Counted from the stretch's first letter, positions 1 to 6,163 are shown. The stretch is 17,715 nt of DNA from Comamonadaceae bacterium (GCA_947372005.1 CANBRV010000017.1:1-17715); one strand, 5' to 3'. Numbers and translations: made by a program. Notes: generated by a model not told the origin, from the letters alone.

Positions 1-1743
1 CGCATTCGTCAAAATGCGCCAAATGTAGATCCCAAAGCCTTTGATACGCCCGAATTTAAATATGCATCGCTTGAGCAGCTGGTAAAGCGCCGAGTGCTGG
101 CAACAGCAGCACAAAAACTGCACCTAGGCGTAAGTGATCAGAAGTTGGCCTCCGAGTTATTACAAAACCCAGTATTAGCAGCGCTACGTCTGCCAAACGG
201 GAAAATCGACGAAGCAAAATATAAAGAGTTATTAGCCCCGCAAGGTTTGACACCTCAGGGGTTTGAGGCGCGTGTGCGCTCAGACTTATCGGTTCAGCAA
301 GTACTTCAAAGTCTCGCTACCAGCGGCATGGTTCCTGCTGGTTTAGCTGACGTTGCATTAAATGCTTATTTTGAAAAGCGTGAAGTTCAAATCTTAAAAT
401 TTACGCCAGAAGATTTTGCTAAAAAAATAACGCCAACGGCACCCGAGATTGAGGCTTTTTATAAAAGCAACAGCGGCTTGTTTCAGGCGACCGAGACAGC
501 CTCTATTCAATATGTTGTGCTGGACGTGGAGAGCATTAAAAAAACAATCACTTTAAATGAAGCTGATGTTAAGAGTTACTACGAACAAAATGGCGACAAA
601 TTAAGTGGCGCTGAGGAGCGTAAGGCGAGCCATATTTTGATTGGAGCCACCAAAACAGCTAAAGCCGACGACAGATTAAAGGCGAAAAAACAAGCAGAAG
701 AGTTACTTCTACAACTCAAAAAAGCACCAGGCAGTTTTGCTGATCTAGCCAAGAAAAATTCGCAAGATCCTGTATCTGCTGCAAACGGTGGTGATTTAGG
801 TTTTTTTGCTCGTGGCTCCATGGTTAAGCCATTTGAAGATGCCGTGTTTGCTATGCAACCCAAGCAAATAAGCGATGTCATTGAATCTGATTTTGGCTAT
901 CACATTATTCAATTGGTAGAGATTAAAGCGCCGAAGAAGCGTAGTTTTGCCGAAATGAAAGCTGAAATAGAGATGGAGCTTAAAAAGCAAATGGCGCAGA
1001 AAAAATTTGCGGAAGCTGCAGAAGTATTTACCAATACGGTCTACGAGCAATCGGACAGCCTCAAGCCTGTGGCCGACAAGTTAAAGCTTGAAATTCAAAC
1101 TGCGCAGAACGTAACCCGTCAAGCGTCGCCGAATATCCGTGGCGTACTTGCAAACACTAAATTTTTAGGAGTTCTCTTTTCGTCCGATGCGATTGATAAA
1201 AAGCGCAATACAGAGGCGGTTGAAATGGGCGGCAATCAATTGGTGGCAGGCCGAATTGTGAGTTACACCCCCGCGCAAACTCAGCCTTTGGCAGATGTCA
1301 AAGATCGCGCACAAGCGATGCTGATCTCGAGAATGAGTTTAGATTTGGCTCGCAAAGAGGGCGTGGCTAAATTGGCTGAACTGAATGCGGGCAATGCGAG
1401 CGAGATTTTACCCGCGCAGATAAGTGCGCCGATTGTCGTATCGCGTGATGCGCTGCAGCAGCAAAGCCCTAAGCTTGTTGATGCAGTATTGCGCGCAAAT
1501 AGCGGCAAGTTGCCACTTTGGTTGGGTGTTGACCTAGGCGCCGAAGGATACCGTGTAGTGCGCTTGACTAAATTGGTGGAAGGCAGTCCTGTGGCCGCCG
1601 CGCAAAATCGCGATCAATATTTGCAAGTTTGGTCTAATGCCGAGAACACCAGTTATTACGAATATTTGAAAGATAAATTCAAAGTGCAAATTAAAGTCAC
1701 AAAGCCCGACGCTAAAACAGACTCAAAAGCAAAAGCGGCTTAA
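1..1743 (+). CDS. ppiD: PpiD/SurA-type periplasmic peptidyl-prolyl cis-trans isomerase, 5' end outside window
   Basis: The reading frame is open from the first base of the window to the TAA at 1741-1743, so the gene is truncated on the left and its N-terminal membrane anchor is not visible. A GTG at 94 is only an internal codon. The first part is the helical chaperone region typical of PpiD/SurA N-terminal domains. A complete parvulin (PpiC) rotamase domain lies at about nt 600-940, with the hallmarks KASHILIG, SFADLAKKNSQDP, GGDLGFF and FGYHIIQL. A second, degenerate C-terminal half follows, as in PpiD, and the protein ends in a lysine-rich tail. Members of the family are anchored in the inner membrane and help outer-membrane and secreted proteins fold in the periplasm. 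A tRNA-His gene follows 31 bp later on the same strand. This is the only clearly core protein gene in the window. Confidence 0.9.
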   Translation, partial: RIRQNAPNVDPKAFDTPEFKYASLEQLVKRRVLATAAQKLHLGVSDQKLASELLQNPVLAALRLPNGKIDEAKYKELLAPQGLTPQGFEARVRSDLSVQQVLQSLATSGMVPAGLADVALNAYFEKREVQILKFTPEDFAKKITPTAPEIEAFYKSNSGLFQATETASIQYVVLDVESIKKTITLNEADVKSYYEQNGDKLSGAEERKASHILIGATKTAKADDRLKAKKQAEELLLQLKKAPGSFADLAKKNSQDPVSAANGGDLGFFARGSMVKPFEDAVFAMQPKQISDVIESDFGYHIIQLVEIKAPKKRSFAEMKAEIEMELKKQMAQKKFAEAAEVFTNTVYEQSDSLKPVADKLKLEIQTAQNVTRQASPNIRGVLANTKFLGVLFSSDAIDKKRNTEAVEMGGNQLVAGRIVSYTPAQTQPLADVKDRAQAMLISRMSLDLARKEGVAKLAELNAGNASEILPAQISAPIVVSRDALQQQSPKLVDAVLRANSGKLPLWLGVDLGAEGYRVVRLTKLVEGSPVAAAQNRDQYLQVWSNAENTSYYEYLKDKFKVQIKVTKPDAKTDSKAKAA

Positions 1744-1752
1744 GTTTCGTTT

Positions 1753-1758
1753 TATAAT
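1753..1758 (+). promoter_or_regulatory. -10 box of the tRNA-His promoter
   Basis: A perfect TATAAT lies 16 bp before the 5' end of the tRNA and just after the ppiD stop codon. No good -35 hexamer is seen 17 bp upstream, where the sequence is the end of the ppiD coding region. The position suits a tRNA-specific promoter, but it is inferred from sequence alone. Confidence 0.5.
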
Positions 1759-1774
1759 CTAGCATGATTTTTAC

Positions 1775-1851
1775 GGTGGCTGTAGCTCAGTTGGTAGAGT
1801 CCAGGATTGTGATTCCTGTTGTCGTGGGTTCGAGCCCCATCAGCCACCCCA
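1775..1851 (+). tRNA. tRNA-His (anticodon GTG), CCA encoded
   Basis: The full cloverleaf can be read. The seven-base acceptor strand GTGGCTG (1776-1782) pairs with CAGCCAC (1841-1847). The extra G at 1775 faces C at 1848, which is the G-1:C73 identity pair unique to tRNA-His. The D-loop has AGCTCAGTTGGTAGAG, the anticodon stem is CAGGA/TCCTG around GTG, and the T-arm has GGTTCGAGCCC. CCA is encoded at 1849-1851. An integrase gene lies immediately downstream on the opposite strand, so the 3' end of this tRNA is the likely attachment site of the element. Confidence 0.96.
1823..1851 (+). other. Probable attachment site (tRNA 3' end) of the integrative element
   Basis: Phage-type tyrosine integrases commonly use the 3' end of a tRNA gene, which the incoming element restores. 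Here the T-arm and acceptor 3' strand of tRNA-His sit 81 bp from the end of such an integrase gene. I found no second copy of this stretch elsewhere in the window, so the other junction must lie outside it. The exact core is not defined by the sequence shown; the call rests on context. Confidence 0.4.
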
Positions 1852-1893
1852 GTTTTAAAGGGATTTCGGGATTTTAGTTATCCACACCCCTTA

Positions 1894-1920
1894 GAAATGC
1901 GGAAATCATTTCCGCATTTC
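1894..1920. repeat. Perfect 12-bp inverted repeat between tRNA-His and the integrase
   Basis: The arm GAAATGCGGAAA (1894-1905) and its exact complement (1909-1920) are separated by three bases. Neither strand has a T-run after the stem, so it is not a classic intrinsic terminator. It may still stop the convergent tRNA and integrase transcripts, or be an arm site for the recombinase. It begins 43 bp behind the tRNA. Confidence 0.6.
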
Positions 1921-1932
1921 ATGCACTTAAAA

Positions 1933-2994
1933 CTATCGAGTGGGGCTAACGTACTCCCCATTACGCCGATAAACTTCCCTTGTGATTCGCTCTTTTGAAT
2001 GCCCTAGCAACTTACTTGCTTGACTCAAATCAGCAATATCCGATGCGGCTTTTGATCTGGAATCACTAAAACGGAATTGTTTGATGTCTGATACCAGATT
2101 TACATTTTTAGCGGCCATTGCAATAGCTATTGATTTCTCCTTGGCTTTTGCTAATCGATCATGCAGCATTTGTTTGGATAAAGGAATCGCCTTAGAGTTT
2201 TTAGCGCGATAAGGTCTCACCGCAATAATGGTTCCCCCATACCCTTCGATAGCGGTTCTCGAGCGAATTCTTTCGATTAATTTTGAAAACTCTCCTTCAA
2301 TAAGAATTCTTAGCCTTTTTCCTGTTTTTCCTTGTATGACAAGGACATTGTCTGGCGATATATCCGTCCATTGCATTTTGAAAACATCACCAGGTCTTTG
2401 TCCAGTTAAAAAAGCTAGATCCATTGCATCTTGAAGTGCGGGTTCTGCACTCTCGCGTATGGCTCCCCATACCTCATCGTTGGCGTAAAAACTGCGAGGA
2501 TTCTCTTTATTTTTTCTAACGCCTTTAGTCGGATTTAGCATCTCCGTTAGTCCCCACTCAATGGCGTAGTTGTAAATCGCCGATAGTAAAGACATCTCTC
2601 TGTTTGCTCGAACTTTCGCGCTTCTGTTGCGTCTGTACTCTGCAATGTGCATAGGCCGTAGTGCATCAATGGGTGCGTTATTGAATGACTTACGAAGTTG
2701 TTTCAGTTCTTGCAAATTCGTTTTTTGTGTGCCTATCGCCTTTAGAGGAAGAACCTCTTTTTCATATCTGTCAAATATGTACTTCATTAGATGCGTGTTA
2801 GTCGGTGGTGGTGGTGCATGGCTTAGTTCCGCCCATTTTTTAATGGCCACGCCATAGTCTGTACCCAGTGCTATTTCAATACGTTTACCCGCATCGTTTC
2901 GCGCTTCAAAGTAGTAGCCTATCCAAGTTTTTCCACTTTTAAGAATACGTTTGCGAGCCCGCATGAGTGGTGGGATATGATTTTTAGGAGTCAT
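1933..2994 (-). CDS. Phage-type tyrosine recombinase/integrase
   Basis: A 353-aa site-specific recombinase, presumably integrating its element at the neighbouring tRNA-His. The N-terminal arm-binding part (about 10-60) has RKRILKSGKTWIGYYFEA, typical of phage integrases. A core-binding SAM-like helical domain follows (about 65-160), then the catalytic domain. Catalytic residues visible are Arg200 in LTGQRPGDV, Lys223 in QGKTGK, Arg313 in DSRSKAASD, His332 in LLGHSK and Tyr342 in EVYRR. The usual histidine three residues before the second arginine is Ser310, a departure from the canonical motif. An ATG nine codons upstream (3021) is possible. The start at 2994 is preferred because it overlaps the stop of the DUF4224 gene in ATGA, which suggests translational coupling. 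The gene runs towards the tRNA. Confidence 0.9.
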   Translation of the reverse strand: MTPKNHIPPLMRARKRILKSGKTWIGYYFEARNDAGKRIEIALGTDYGVAIKKWAELSHAPPPPTNTHLMKYIFDRYEKEVLPLKAIGTQKTNLQELKQLRKSFNNAPIDALRPMHIAEYRRNRSAKVRANREMSLLSAIYNYAIEWGLTEMLNPTKGVRKNKENPRSFYANDEVWGAIRESAEPALQDAMDLAFLTGQRPGDVFKMQWTDISPDNVLVIQGKTGKRLRILIEGEFSKLIERIRSRTAIEGYGGTIIAVRPYRAKNSKAIPLSKQMLHDRLAKAKEKSIAIAMAAKNVNLVSDIKQFRFSDSRSKAASDIADLSQASKLLGHSKERITREVYRRNGEYVSPTR

Positions 2995-3239
2995 TTGATT
3001 TGAGTGGTGTCTAGCTGCCAAGTGGGAGATTTGAAATTGCTTTGCGGCTCTTTCCCGGAAAGTTTTTCACGCAGGTAGGCTCGTCCTACAATGGGTCGTC
3101 GAACGGCGTTGAGAAAGTAAGTCCATTGATATTTGTCAAGCCACTCAATTTGTTTAGCTATACGACAGGACCCAATTAGTAAACTTAGATCTTGTGGTGA
3201 TATCACTTCGCTTTCGGTCGTCAAATTTATGTTGCGCAT
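2991..3239 (-). CDS. DUF4224 domain protein (integrase-associated, possible excisionase-like)
   Basis: This 82-aa protein matches my recollection of DUF4224. It has a leading segment ISPQDLSLLIGSCR, then AKQIEWLDKYQWTYFLNA and the VRRPIVGRAYL stretch, a small winged/MerR-like fold often encoded directly before phage integrases. Its usual partner position suggests a role in directing recombination (recombination directionality factor) or regulating the integrase; this is an inference from context. The ATG at 3239 has an AGAGGC ribosome binding site eight bases upstream. Its stop overlaps the integrase start by four bases, so the two form one minus-strand operon. Its leader contains a G12/A7 homopolymer tract. 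Confidence 0.8.
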   Translation of the reverse strand: MRNINLTTESEVISPQDLSLLIGSCRIAKQIEWLDKYQWTYFLNAVRRPIVGRAYLREKLSGKEPQSNFKSPTWQLDTTQIK

Positions 3240-3264
3240 AATTGTTGCCTCTGAAAAATGAGAG

Positions 3265-3283
3265 AAAAAAAGGGGGGGGGGGG
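3265..3283. repeat. Homopolymer tract A7-G12 in the leader of the DUF4224-integrase operon
   Basis: Seven A (3265-3271) run straight into twelve G (3272-3283) on the plus strand, read as C12-T7 in the minus-strand transcript, 26 to 44 bases before the DUF4224 start. Tracts of this length are prone to slipped-strand length changes and to sequencing error. Confidence 0.9.
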
Positions 3284-3356
3284 TTGTTGCTCACTGAAAT
3301 GCATCTAGGCAAAAAAAATTCCAAAGTTTTTAAAGCAACATTTTTTGGATTTGAGA

Positions 3357-3402
3357 AAATATTTAAATAAATATTTGAAAGACGATTGAAATTCATTCAA
3401 TC
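3357..3402. repeat. Two palindromes upstream of the DUF4224-integrase operon
   Basis: AAATATTT occurs twice (3357-3364 and 3369-3376) around AAAT. Eight bases on, GATTGAA (3384-3390) and TTCAATC (3396-3402) form a perfect 7-bp inverted repeat around ATTCA. Farther upstream for the minus strand is a TTGACA hexamer (complement of 3424-3429). The layout suggests a regulated promoter for the integration genes, but no convincing -10 box was found. Confidence 0.4.
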
Positions 3403-3905
3403 AGTTTGAAGTAGTTTTTGGCTTGTCAAGCTGAGCGGCGGAGCACCTAAATTGAAATGGGTGTTAGCAAAACTCAGAAAAGCACAGGGACTGTTTACTG
3501 AAGTAGATAAAACTGCATGAATATTGGGCACGAGGCGTGCTCACGCATATCATTTACAGATAGCTGTAAAAAGAACCTGTTAAGTTTTTGTACAGAAGTC
3601 AAGGAGACGAACAAAAAGTAAGTCTCAAACTTTGAGCAAGCTAGAAAGGTGCTCAACTGAATTTAAAAATTGCGCCGTAGGCGCGTGAAAGAGGCTTAAT
3701 GATAAGCTCAAAATTTTAAAAATAGGGTGCAAGATTTAGTGGACTCCGATTTTTTGTAGGCTTTGTAGCTTATTTGCAACTTCGAGTCCTTGCCTTGGGC
3801 ATACAAATTCCATGGCATTTAAGACATCACATGCACCTATGCAGCAAATTTAGTAAACGTGAAAGTCGTGATTTGGGGTAATTACGTGACCGTTCTAGTA
3901 TCCAA
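3403..3905. other. AT-rich non-coding stretch with three small hairpins
   Basis: No convincing coding frame was found on either strand. Short perfect stems are seen at 3528-3540 (GCACG/CGTGC), 3553-3570 (TTTACAG/CTGTAAA with a four-base loop) and 3672-3684 (GCGCC/GGCGC with a three-base loop). None is followed by a T-run. An AAGGAG-like sequence near 3600 is not followed by an ORF. The clustering of hairpins could mean a structured transcript, but nothing specific is recognised. Confidence 0.4.
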
Positions 3906-4103
3906 TTACTGGCTAAGATTTTCGGGTACTTTATGATTTGCATAAAGCCCTCTACCGTTCTCGTCTGCCATCAAATTTAGCTCTGCGTAATAAAGGAGCT
4001 TTGCAGCTCTTAATCGAGAGGGCAACGCATCCAGCAATTTAGTTACTCTGGGATAAAGGATGCTTGATATTGTGAGATTTAATCTTGAAATTTTATCTTC
4101 CAT
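3906..4103 (-). CDS. Small hypothetical protein, 65 aa
   Basis: I do not recognise a family. The case for a real gene is a strong ribosome binding site (AAGGAAAG) four bases before the ATG at 4103, and a sensible composition. The protein is mostly helical, with a central amphipathic stretch LLDALPSRLRAAKLLYYAEL (about residues 23-42), charged ends, no signal peptide and no membrane segment. Its size and position, about 670 bp upstream of the integration operon and on the same strand, would suit a small DNA-binding or accessory protein of the element; that is only inference. It stands alone, with gene-free DNA on both sides. Confidence 0.55.
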   Translation of the reverse strand: MEDKISRLNLTISSILYPRVTKLLDALPSRLRAAKLLYYAELNLMADENGRGLYANHKVPENLSQ

Positions 4104-4505
4104 TTTACTTTCCTTGTGTGTTGATAGCTATTGCGGGATGTCACAGTCGACTAGATTTTGCATTACCTAATGTCTAAAACTTTAAAAGTTACAGCCCTCT
4201 TAGATTTTTGCGCAAAATAAGTCTCTTTTATCAAAAGATTGAGAATATTAAAATTGAACATTCATCTGTTCAAAAGTTGCCATTAGAAATTTAGGTAGTG
4301 CCTCAGTTTGAAATTGCATTTTGACGAAGTTTGCAAGAGTCGCGTTTTTTTAGCGACGGGTTCAGATATAAGCATAACGATTTCCGTCGAGCTCCAAACG
4401 TGATCGCTGATTTCAGCTTCCATGCGGGCGTTACGCGAAGCGGTTTATGAATTTTGGTAAAGCTGTAATATGTGAACTGCAAAGCCACGACGTGAGATTG
4501 ATTCA
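4104..4505. other. Non-coding stretch with a TTGAACA palindrome
   Basis: No supported gene; a 67-codon minus-strand frame at 4303-4506 has no ribosome binding site and an implausible composition. The clearest structure is a perfect 7-bp inverted repeat TTGAACA / TGTTCAA (4254-4260 and 4267-4273) around TTCATC. It resembles the palindromes at 3384-3402 and 5167-5180. The stretch also contains the region where the JAB gene remnant has lost its downstream part. Confidence 0.45.
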
Positions 4506-4697
4506 CTAGCCCCGTCGAGTCGGCTTGGTAGCAACACTGCTCAGCAGACTACCTGCGTGGACTGTGCCAAGGAGCACACCACCGTTCTCCGGCTTTGCGT
4601 CTGACTGAGCATGATCACTGAAAACTTGCAGGGCATCGTTGGAAAAGCTCAACAACAGACTGTCATCATCGGATGACCAATCGCTCAAGTACCGCAT
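4506..4697 (-). pseudogene. Truncated JAB/Mov34 (MPN) isopeptidase remnant
   Basis: The frame gives 63 residues that look like the beginning of a prokaryotic JAB-domain protein: an N-terminal strand/helix (LLLSFSNDALQVFSDHAQ), then the diagnostic ENGGVLLGT with the catalytic-site glutamate, and further on TKPTRR, which in the family precedes an arginine-rich turn. The frame then meets TAG at 4506-4508. The JAMM zinc-binding HxH...D part is absent and I could not find it in the other minus-strand frames downstream. The start ATG at 4697 has AAGGA eight to nine bases upstream; another ATG at 4706 lies inside that site. JAB proteases remove ubiquitin-like proteins from targets and occur beside E1/E2-like enzymes in antiphage operons. 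This copy cannot be active. Confidence 0.5.
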
Positions 4698-5026
4698 GCT
4701 GGGCATCCTTCATGATGTGGCGGGAAGCAATCATTCAAGTTCACGGCACGTCACTGATCAAGAAAGCAAGTCCTGAAAGATGGAGTGTCTCTACCATCGA
4801 CCCACGCTTGAACGGACGCAGACACAGGGGAAGGGGCATACAGGCCTTCGCAACCATGCCCCCTAATACTGTACATCCAGCGGCGCCTCGATATGCAGCG
4901 CGAACAAGTATGCTCCATCGAGGCTTTCAACAATGCACGTACTACCAAGCCGGCACCTTCAATCCAATCAGGATTGCTGCATGGCTTCATCAAATGTCCC
5001 ATGTTCAAAGATTCTTTTATATGCAA
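4686..5026 (-). pseudogene. Decayed gene upstream of the JAB remnant, possibly E1/ThiF-like
   Basis: One minus-strand frame is open from 5026 to a TGA at 4751, continues in the same frame after that stop and ends at a second stop (4686-4688) just inside the JAB start. Its last residues are NDCFPPHHEGCPACGT, and a second Cys pair occurs further up (TCSRC). Terminal CxxC zinc knuckles of this sort are common in ThiF/E1-like adenylyltransferases, which often precede JAB genes. Fragments of plausible protein also occur in the other two frames (for example GAYLFALHIEAPLDVQY), as expected of a gene broken by several frameshifts. No ATP-binding GxGxxG motif was found. The local GC is higher than in the flanks. 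Identity is uncertain; the decay is clearer than the family. Confidence 0.25.
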
Positions 5027-5166
5027 ATGCTTCTGAAAATGCTGTCATCACTTTTGCCCCTTTCTCACGATAAAAAGGCTATCGGATAGTCTCTTTCTTT
5101 GCCACGGCAGTGCCCATACCACCAATAACATCAATTCAAAATGACAAACTTGCGTCTTTTTTAATA

Positions 5167-5307
5167 TTGAATTCATTCAAAAACACAAATGAGACGCTAA
5201 TTGATGTCCCAAAAGTGTTTATTCGCGCTTTTGTTGTTAATTGTGATGGGGGGATGATTAAAAACACAAATTAGACATTCATGGATGTCTTAAAAGTGCT
5301 TAAACGT
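5167..5307. repeat. Palindrome plus two degenerate direct repeats, 81-bp period
   Basis: A TTGAA-TTCA-TTCAA palindrome (5167-5180) is followed by two related copies of about 48 bp, 5179-5226 and 5260-5307. Both begin AAAAACACAAAT and share GAC, GATGTC and AAAAGTG blocks at matching spacing. The second copy contains the palindrome AGACAT/ATGTCT around TCATGG. No gene covers this region. Regulator-binding sites or iteron-like repeats are possible. Confidence 0.5.
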
Positions 5308-5331
5308 GTTTTATGAAGCCATTTTAAAATT

Positions 5332-5360
5332 TGACACAAACGTATGAATGCTGCATTAAC
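5332..5360 (+). promoter_or_regulatory. Possible promoter of a small RNA
   Basis: A perfect TTGACA at 5332-5337 is followed after 17 bases by CATTAA (5355-5360), which matches only three of six positions of the -10 consensus. Transcription would begin near 5367 and run into two terminator hairpins. It is a weak call on its own, strengthened by the terminators. Confidence 0.3.
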
Positions 5361-5451
5361 GCAGACTGTGGCAAAAAAGTAAAAATCGCATGCTTATTTA
5401 AAAATTCATTGCGTATTTTTAAATAACGAGCTACAGTACGGCTTCCTCCAC

Positions 5452-5470
5452 GCGCTACGCGCAATTTTTT
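5452..5470 (+). terminator. Short intrinsic terminator-like hairpin
   Basis: A GCGC/GCGC stem with a three-base TAC loop is followed by AA and six T. The stem is short but all G:C. It lies 19 bp before a stronger terminator, which suggests a tandem stop. Confidence 0.45.
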
Positions 5471-5488
5471 ACATGAGCAATCATGCAC

Positions 5489-5516
5489 GCCACTTTTTTG
5501 TAAGTGGCTTTTTTTT
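5489..5516 (+). terminator. Strong rho-independent terminator
   Basis: A perfect 7-bp stem GCCACTT/AAGTGGC with a six-base loop is followed directly by eight T (5509-5516). It works on the plus strand; the minus strand has no T-run after the stem. No protein gene precedes it on the plus strand for hundreds of bases, so it must end a non-coding transcript. Confidence 0.75.
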
Positions 5517-5590
5517 ACAGCCTTTGCGCTTTCTTTTGGCCAATTCACTTGAATGCATTTTAAATGTTTTCAAGGGTGAGGTTGAATGCT

Positions 5591-5622
5591 GGAATTTAAA
5601 TTCCCTATAAGTCAATGACTTA
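5591..5622. repeat. Two adjacent perfect palindromes
   Basis: GGAATTTAAATTCC (5591-5604) is a 14-bp perfect palindrome. Three bases later TAAGTC/GACTTA (5608-5613 and 5617-5622) forms another around AAT. They lie in a gene-free stretch (5549-5780) in which nothing else was recognised, about 540 bp before the second recombinase gene. Confidence 0.5.
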
Positions 5623-5737
5623 AGCAGTGTGTCTTTGATCATTGAGTGTGAAAATGCTGCTTGATTACAAATTGACTGTAGACACTTTCGATAAACATAG
5701 CTCTTTTAAATAGCTACTAGTCGAACATTTGCGCCCA

Positions 5738-5768
5738 TTGGGACAATATCTATACAGCCTATTAATAA
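5738..5768 (+). promoter_or_regulatory. Possible promoter of the structured leader and second recombinase
   Basis: TTGGGA (5738-5743) is followed after 17 to 19 bases by the A/T-rich ATTAATAA (5761-5768). Transcription would start about at the first stem-loop of the leader. The match to consensus is modest. Confidence 0.25.
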
Positions 5769-5781
5769 TAACTTTTTAAGA

Positions 5782-6145
5782 CCGTGAGGCACACGGCACC
5801 TGCAATACCAGTCCAATACATCGCGGCTAGAGCAAAGCAGGTGAAAGCAAAAGCATGACGCGTCGCACACGCAAAAAGCTAAACGTTTAACAGCACGAGC
5901 AAGCTGTAGAAATTACGAGTTAGAAGCGAAAGCTAGGCTGACTCGCTCGCGTAAGCGAGATTCTGTGCAAGGTCAATGCACAGGATGAATTCAAACTATG
6001 TACGCCGAAGGAAGACGACTGCCTCATTTGCTGGGCCAAAGCAAACAGCGTAGCTGCTGTCAAAGCTACAAACCGATGGAATGTGCGCCATCACTCAAAA
6101 ACCCAAAAACTGGTGTGAAAGCGCCGGCGCAGCCATACGTGCTGC
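5782..6145 (+). ncRNA. Candidate structured RNA / leader upstream of a recombinase
   Basis: Perfect stems follow each other almost without a gap: CCGTG/CACGG (5782-5796); CACCTGC/GCAGGTG enclosing 33 bases (5797-5843); GCGT/ACGC (5860-5872); ACAGC/GCTGT (5890-5907); AGC-GAAA-GCT with a GNRA-type loop (5925-5934) inside a possible CGAGT/ACTCG stem; CTCGCT/AGCGAG (5942-5959); CTGTGCA/TGCACAG (5963-5983), extendable to nine pairs; GTAGCT/AGCTAC (6050-6069), which excludes an alternative ACAGC/GCTGT (6045-6060); TGCGCC/GGCGCA (6084-6131); and GCAGC/GCTGC (6129-6145). The density of stems and the rise in GC over the flanks suggest a folded RNA. It could be a long regulatory leader or an independent RNA of the mobile element. 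I do not recognise a known class. A 53-codon frame overlaps its last part. Confidence 0.4.
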
Positions 6146-6159
6146 AAAAGAAAGGATAA
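5998..6159 (+). CDS. Possible short upstream ORF, 53 aa
   Basis: An ATG at 5998 opens a 53-codon frame that ends at TAA 6157-6159, four bases before the start of the recombinase. An AGGAT lies about eleven bases upstream of the ATG. The peptide is basic, with a CC pair and several prolines, and matches nothing I know. It overlaps the proposed structured RNA, so one of the two readings may be wrong. If translated, it could couple translation to the recombinase gene, whose ribosome binding site lies inside its last codons. Confidence 0.2.
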   Translation: MYAEGRRLPHLLGQSKQRSCCQSYKPMECAPSLKNPKTGVKAPAQPYVLQKKG

Positions 6160-6163
6160 AGCC

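Larger units (their letters stand above)
5367..5516 (+). ncRNA. Candidate small RNA ending in two terminator hairpins
   Basis: The span contains three good stem-loops in a row and no supported coding frame. The first is an 11-bp A/T stem (5394-5404 with 5416-5426). The second is GCGC-TAC-GCGC (5452-5462), followed by AATTTTTT. The third is GCCACTT/AAGTGGC (5489-5495 with 5502-5508), followed by eight T. A TTGACA box lies upstream at a suitable distance. Between the first two hairpins the single-stranded part has TTCCTCC, which is complementary to Shine-Dalgarno sequences, as in the seed of many trans-acting small RNAs. The 5' end and the function are inferred. Confidence 0.4.

Noticed and set aside
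3154..3396. 80-codon minus-strand frame upstream of DUF4224
   Set aside because: It reads through the G12 tract (giving PPPP) and overlaps the DUF4224 gene in another frame.
3528..3684. Three hairpins considered as a CRISPR-like or repeat array
   Set aside because: The stems differ from each other and are irregularly spaced. No direct repeats with spacers exist anywhere in the window.
4303..4506. 67-codon minus-strand frame beside the JAB remnant
   Set aside because: No ribosome binding site, no similarity to the missing JAB half, AT-driven composition.
4673..5089. 138-codon plus-strand frame
   Set aside because: It lies antisense to the JAB and upstream-gene remnants, has no ribosome binding site and an unnatural composition. 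The minus strand gives recognisable motifs.
5324..5548. 74-codon minus-strand frame, basic and Cys-containing
   Set aside because: It starts with GTG without a ribosome binding site and lies over the two plus-strand terminator hairpins; the A-rich look comes from the terminator T-runs.
5854..5889. Eleven-codon basic leader peptide (MTRRTRKKLNV) after AGGTGA
   Set aside because: The ribosome binding site is acceptable, but the peptide lies in paired regions of the proposed RNA and so short a frame is expected by chance.
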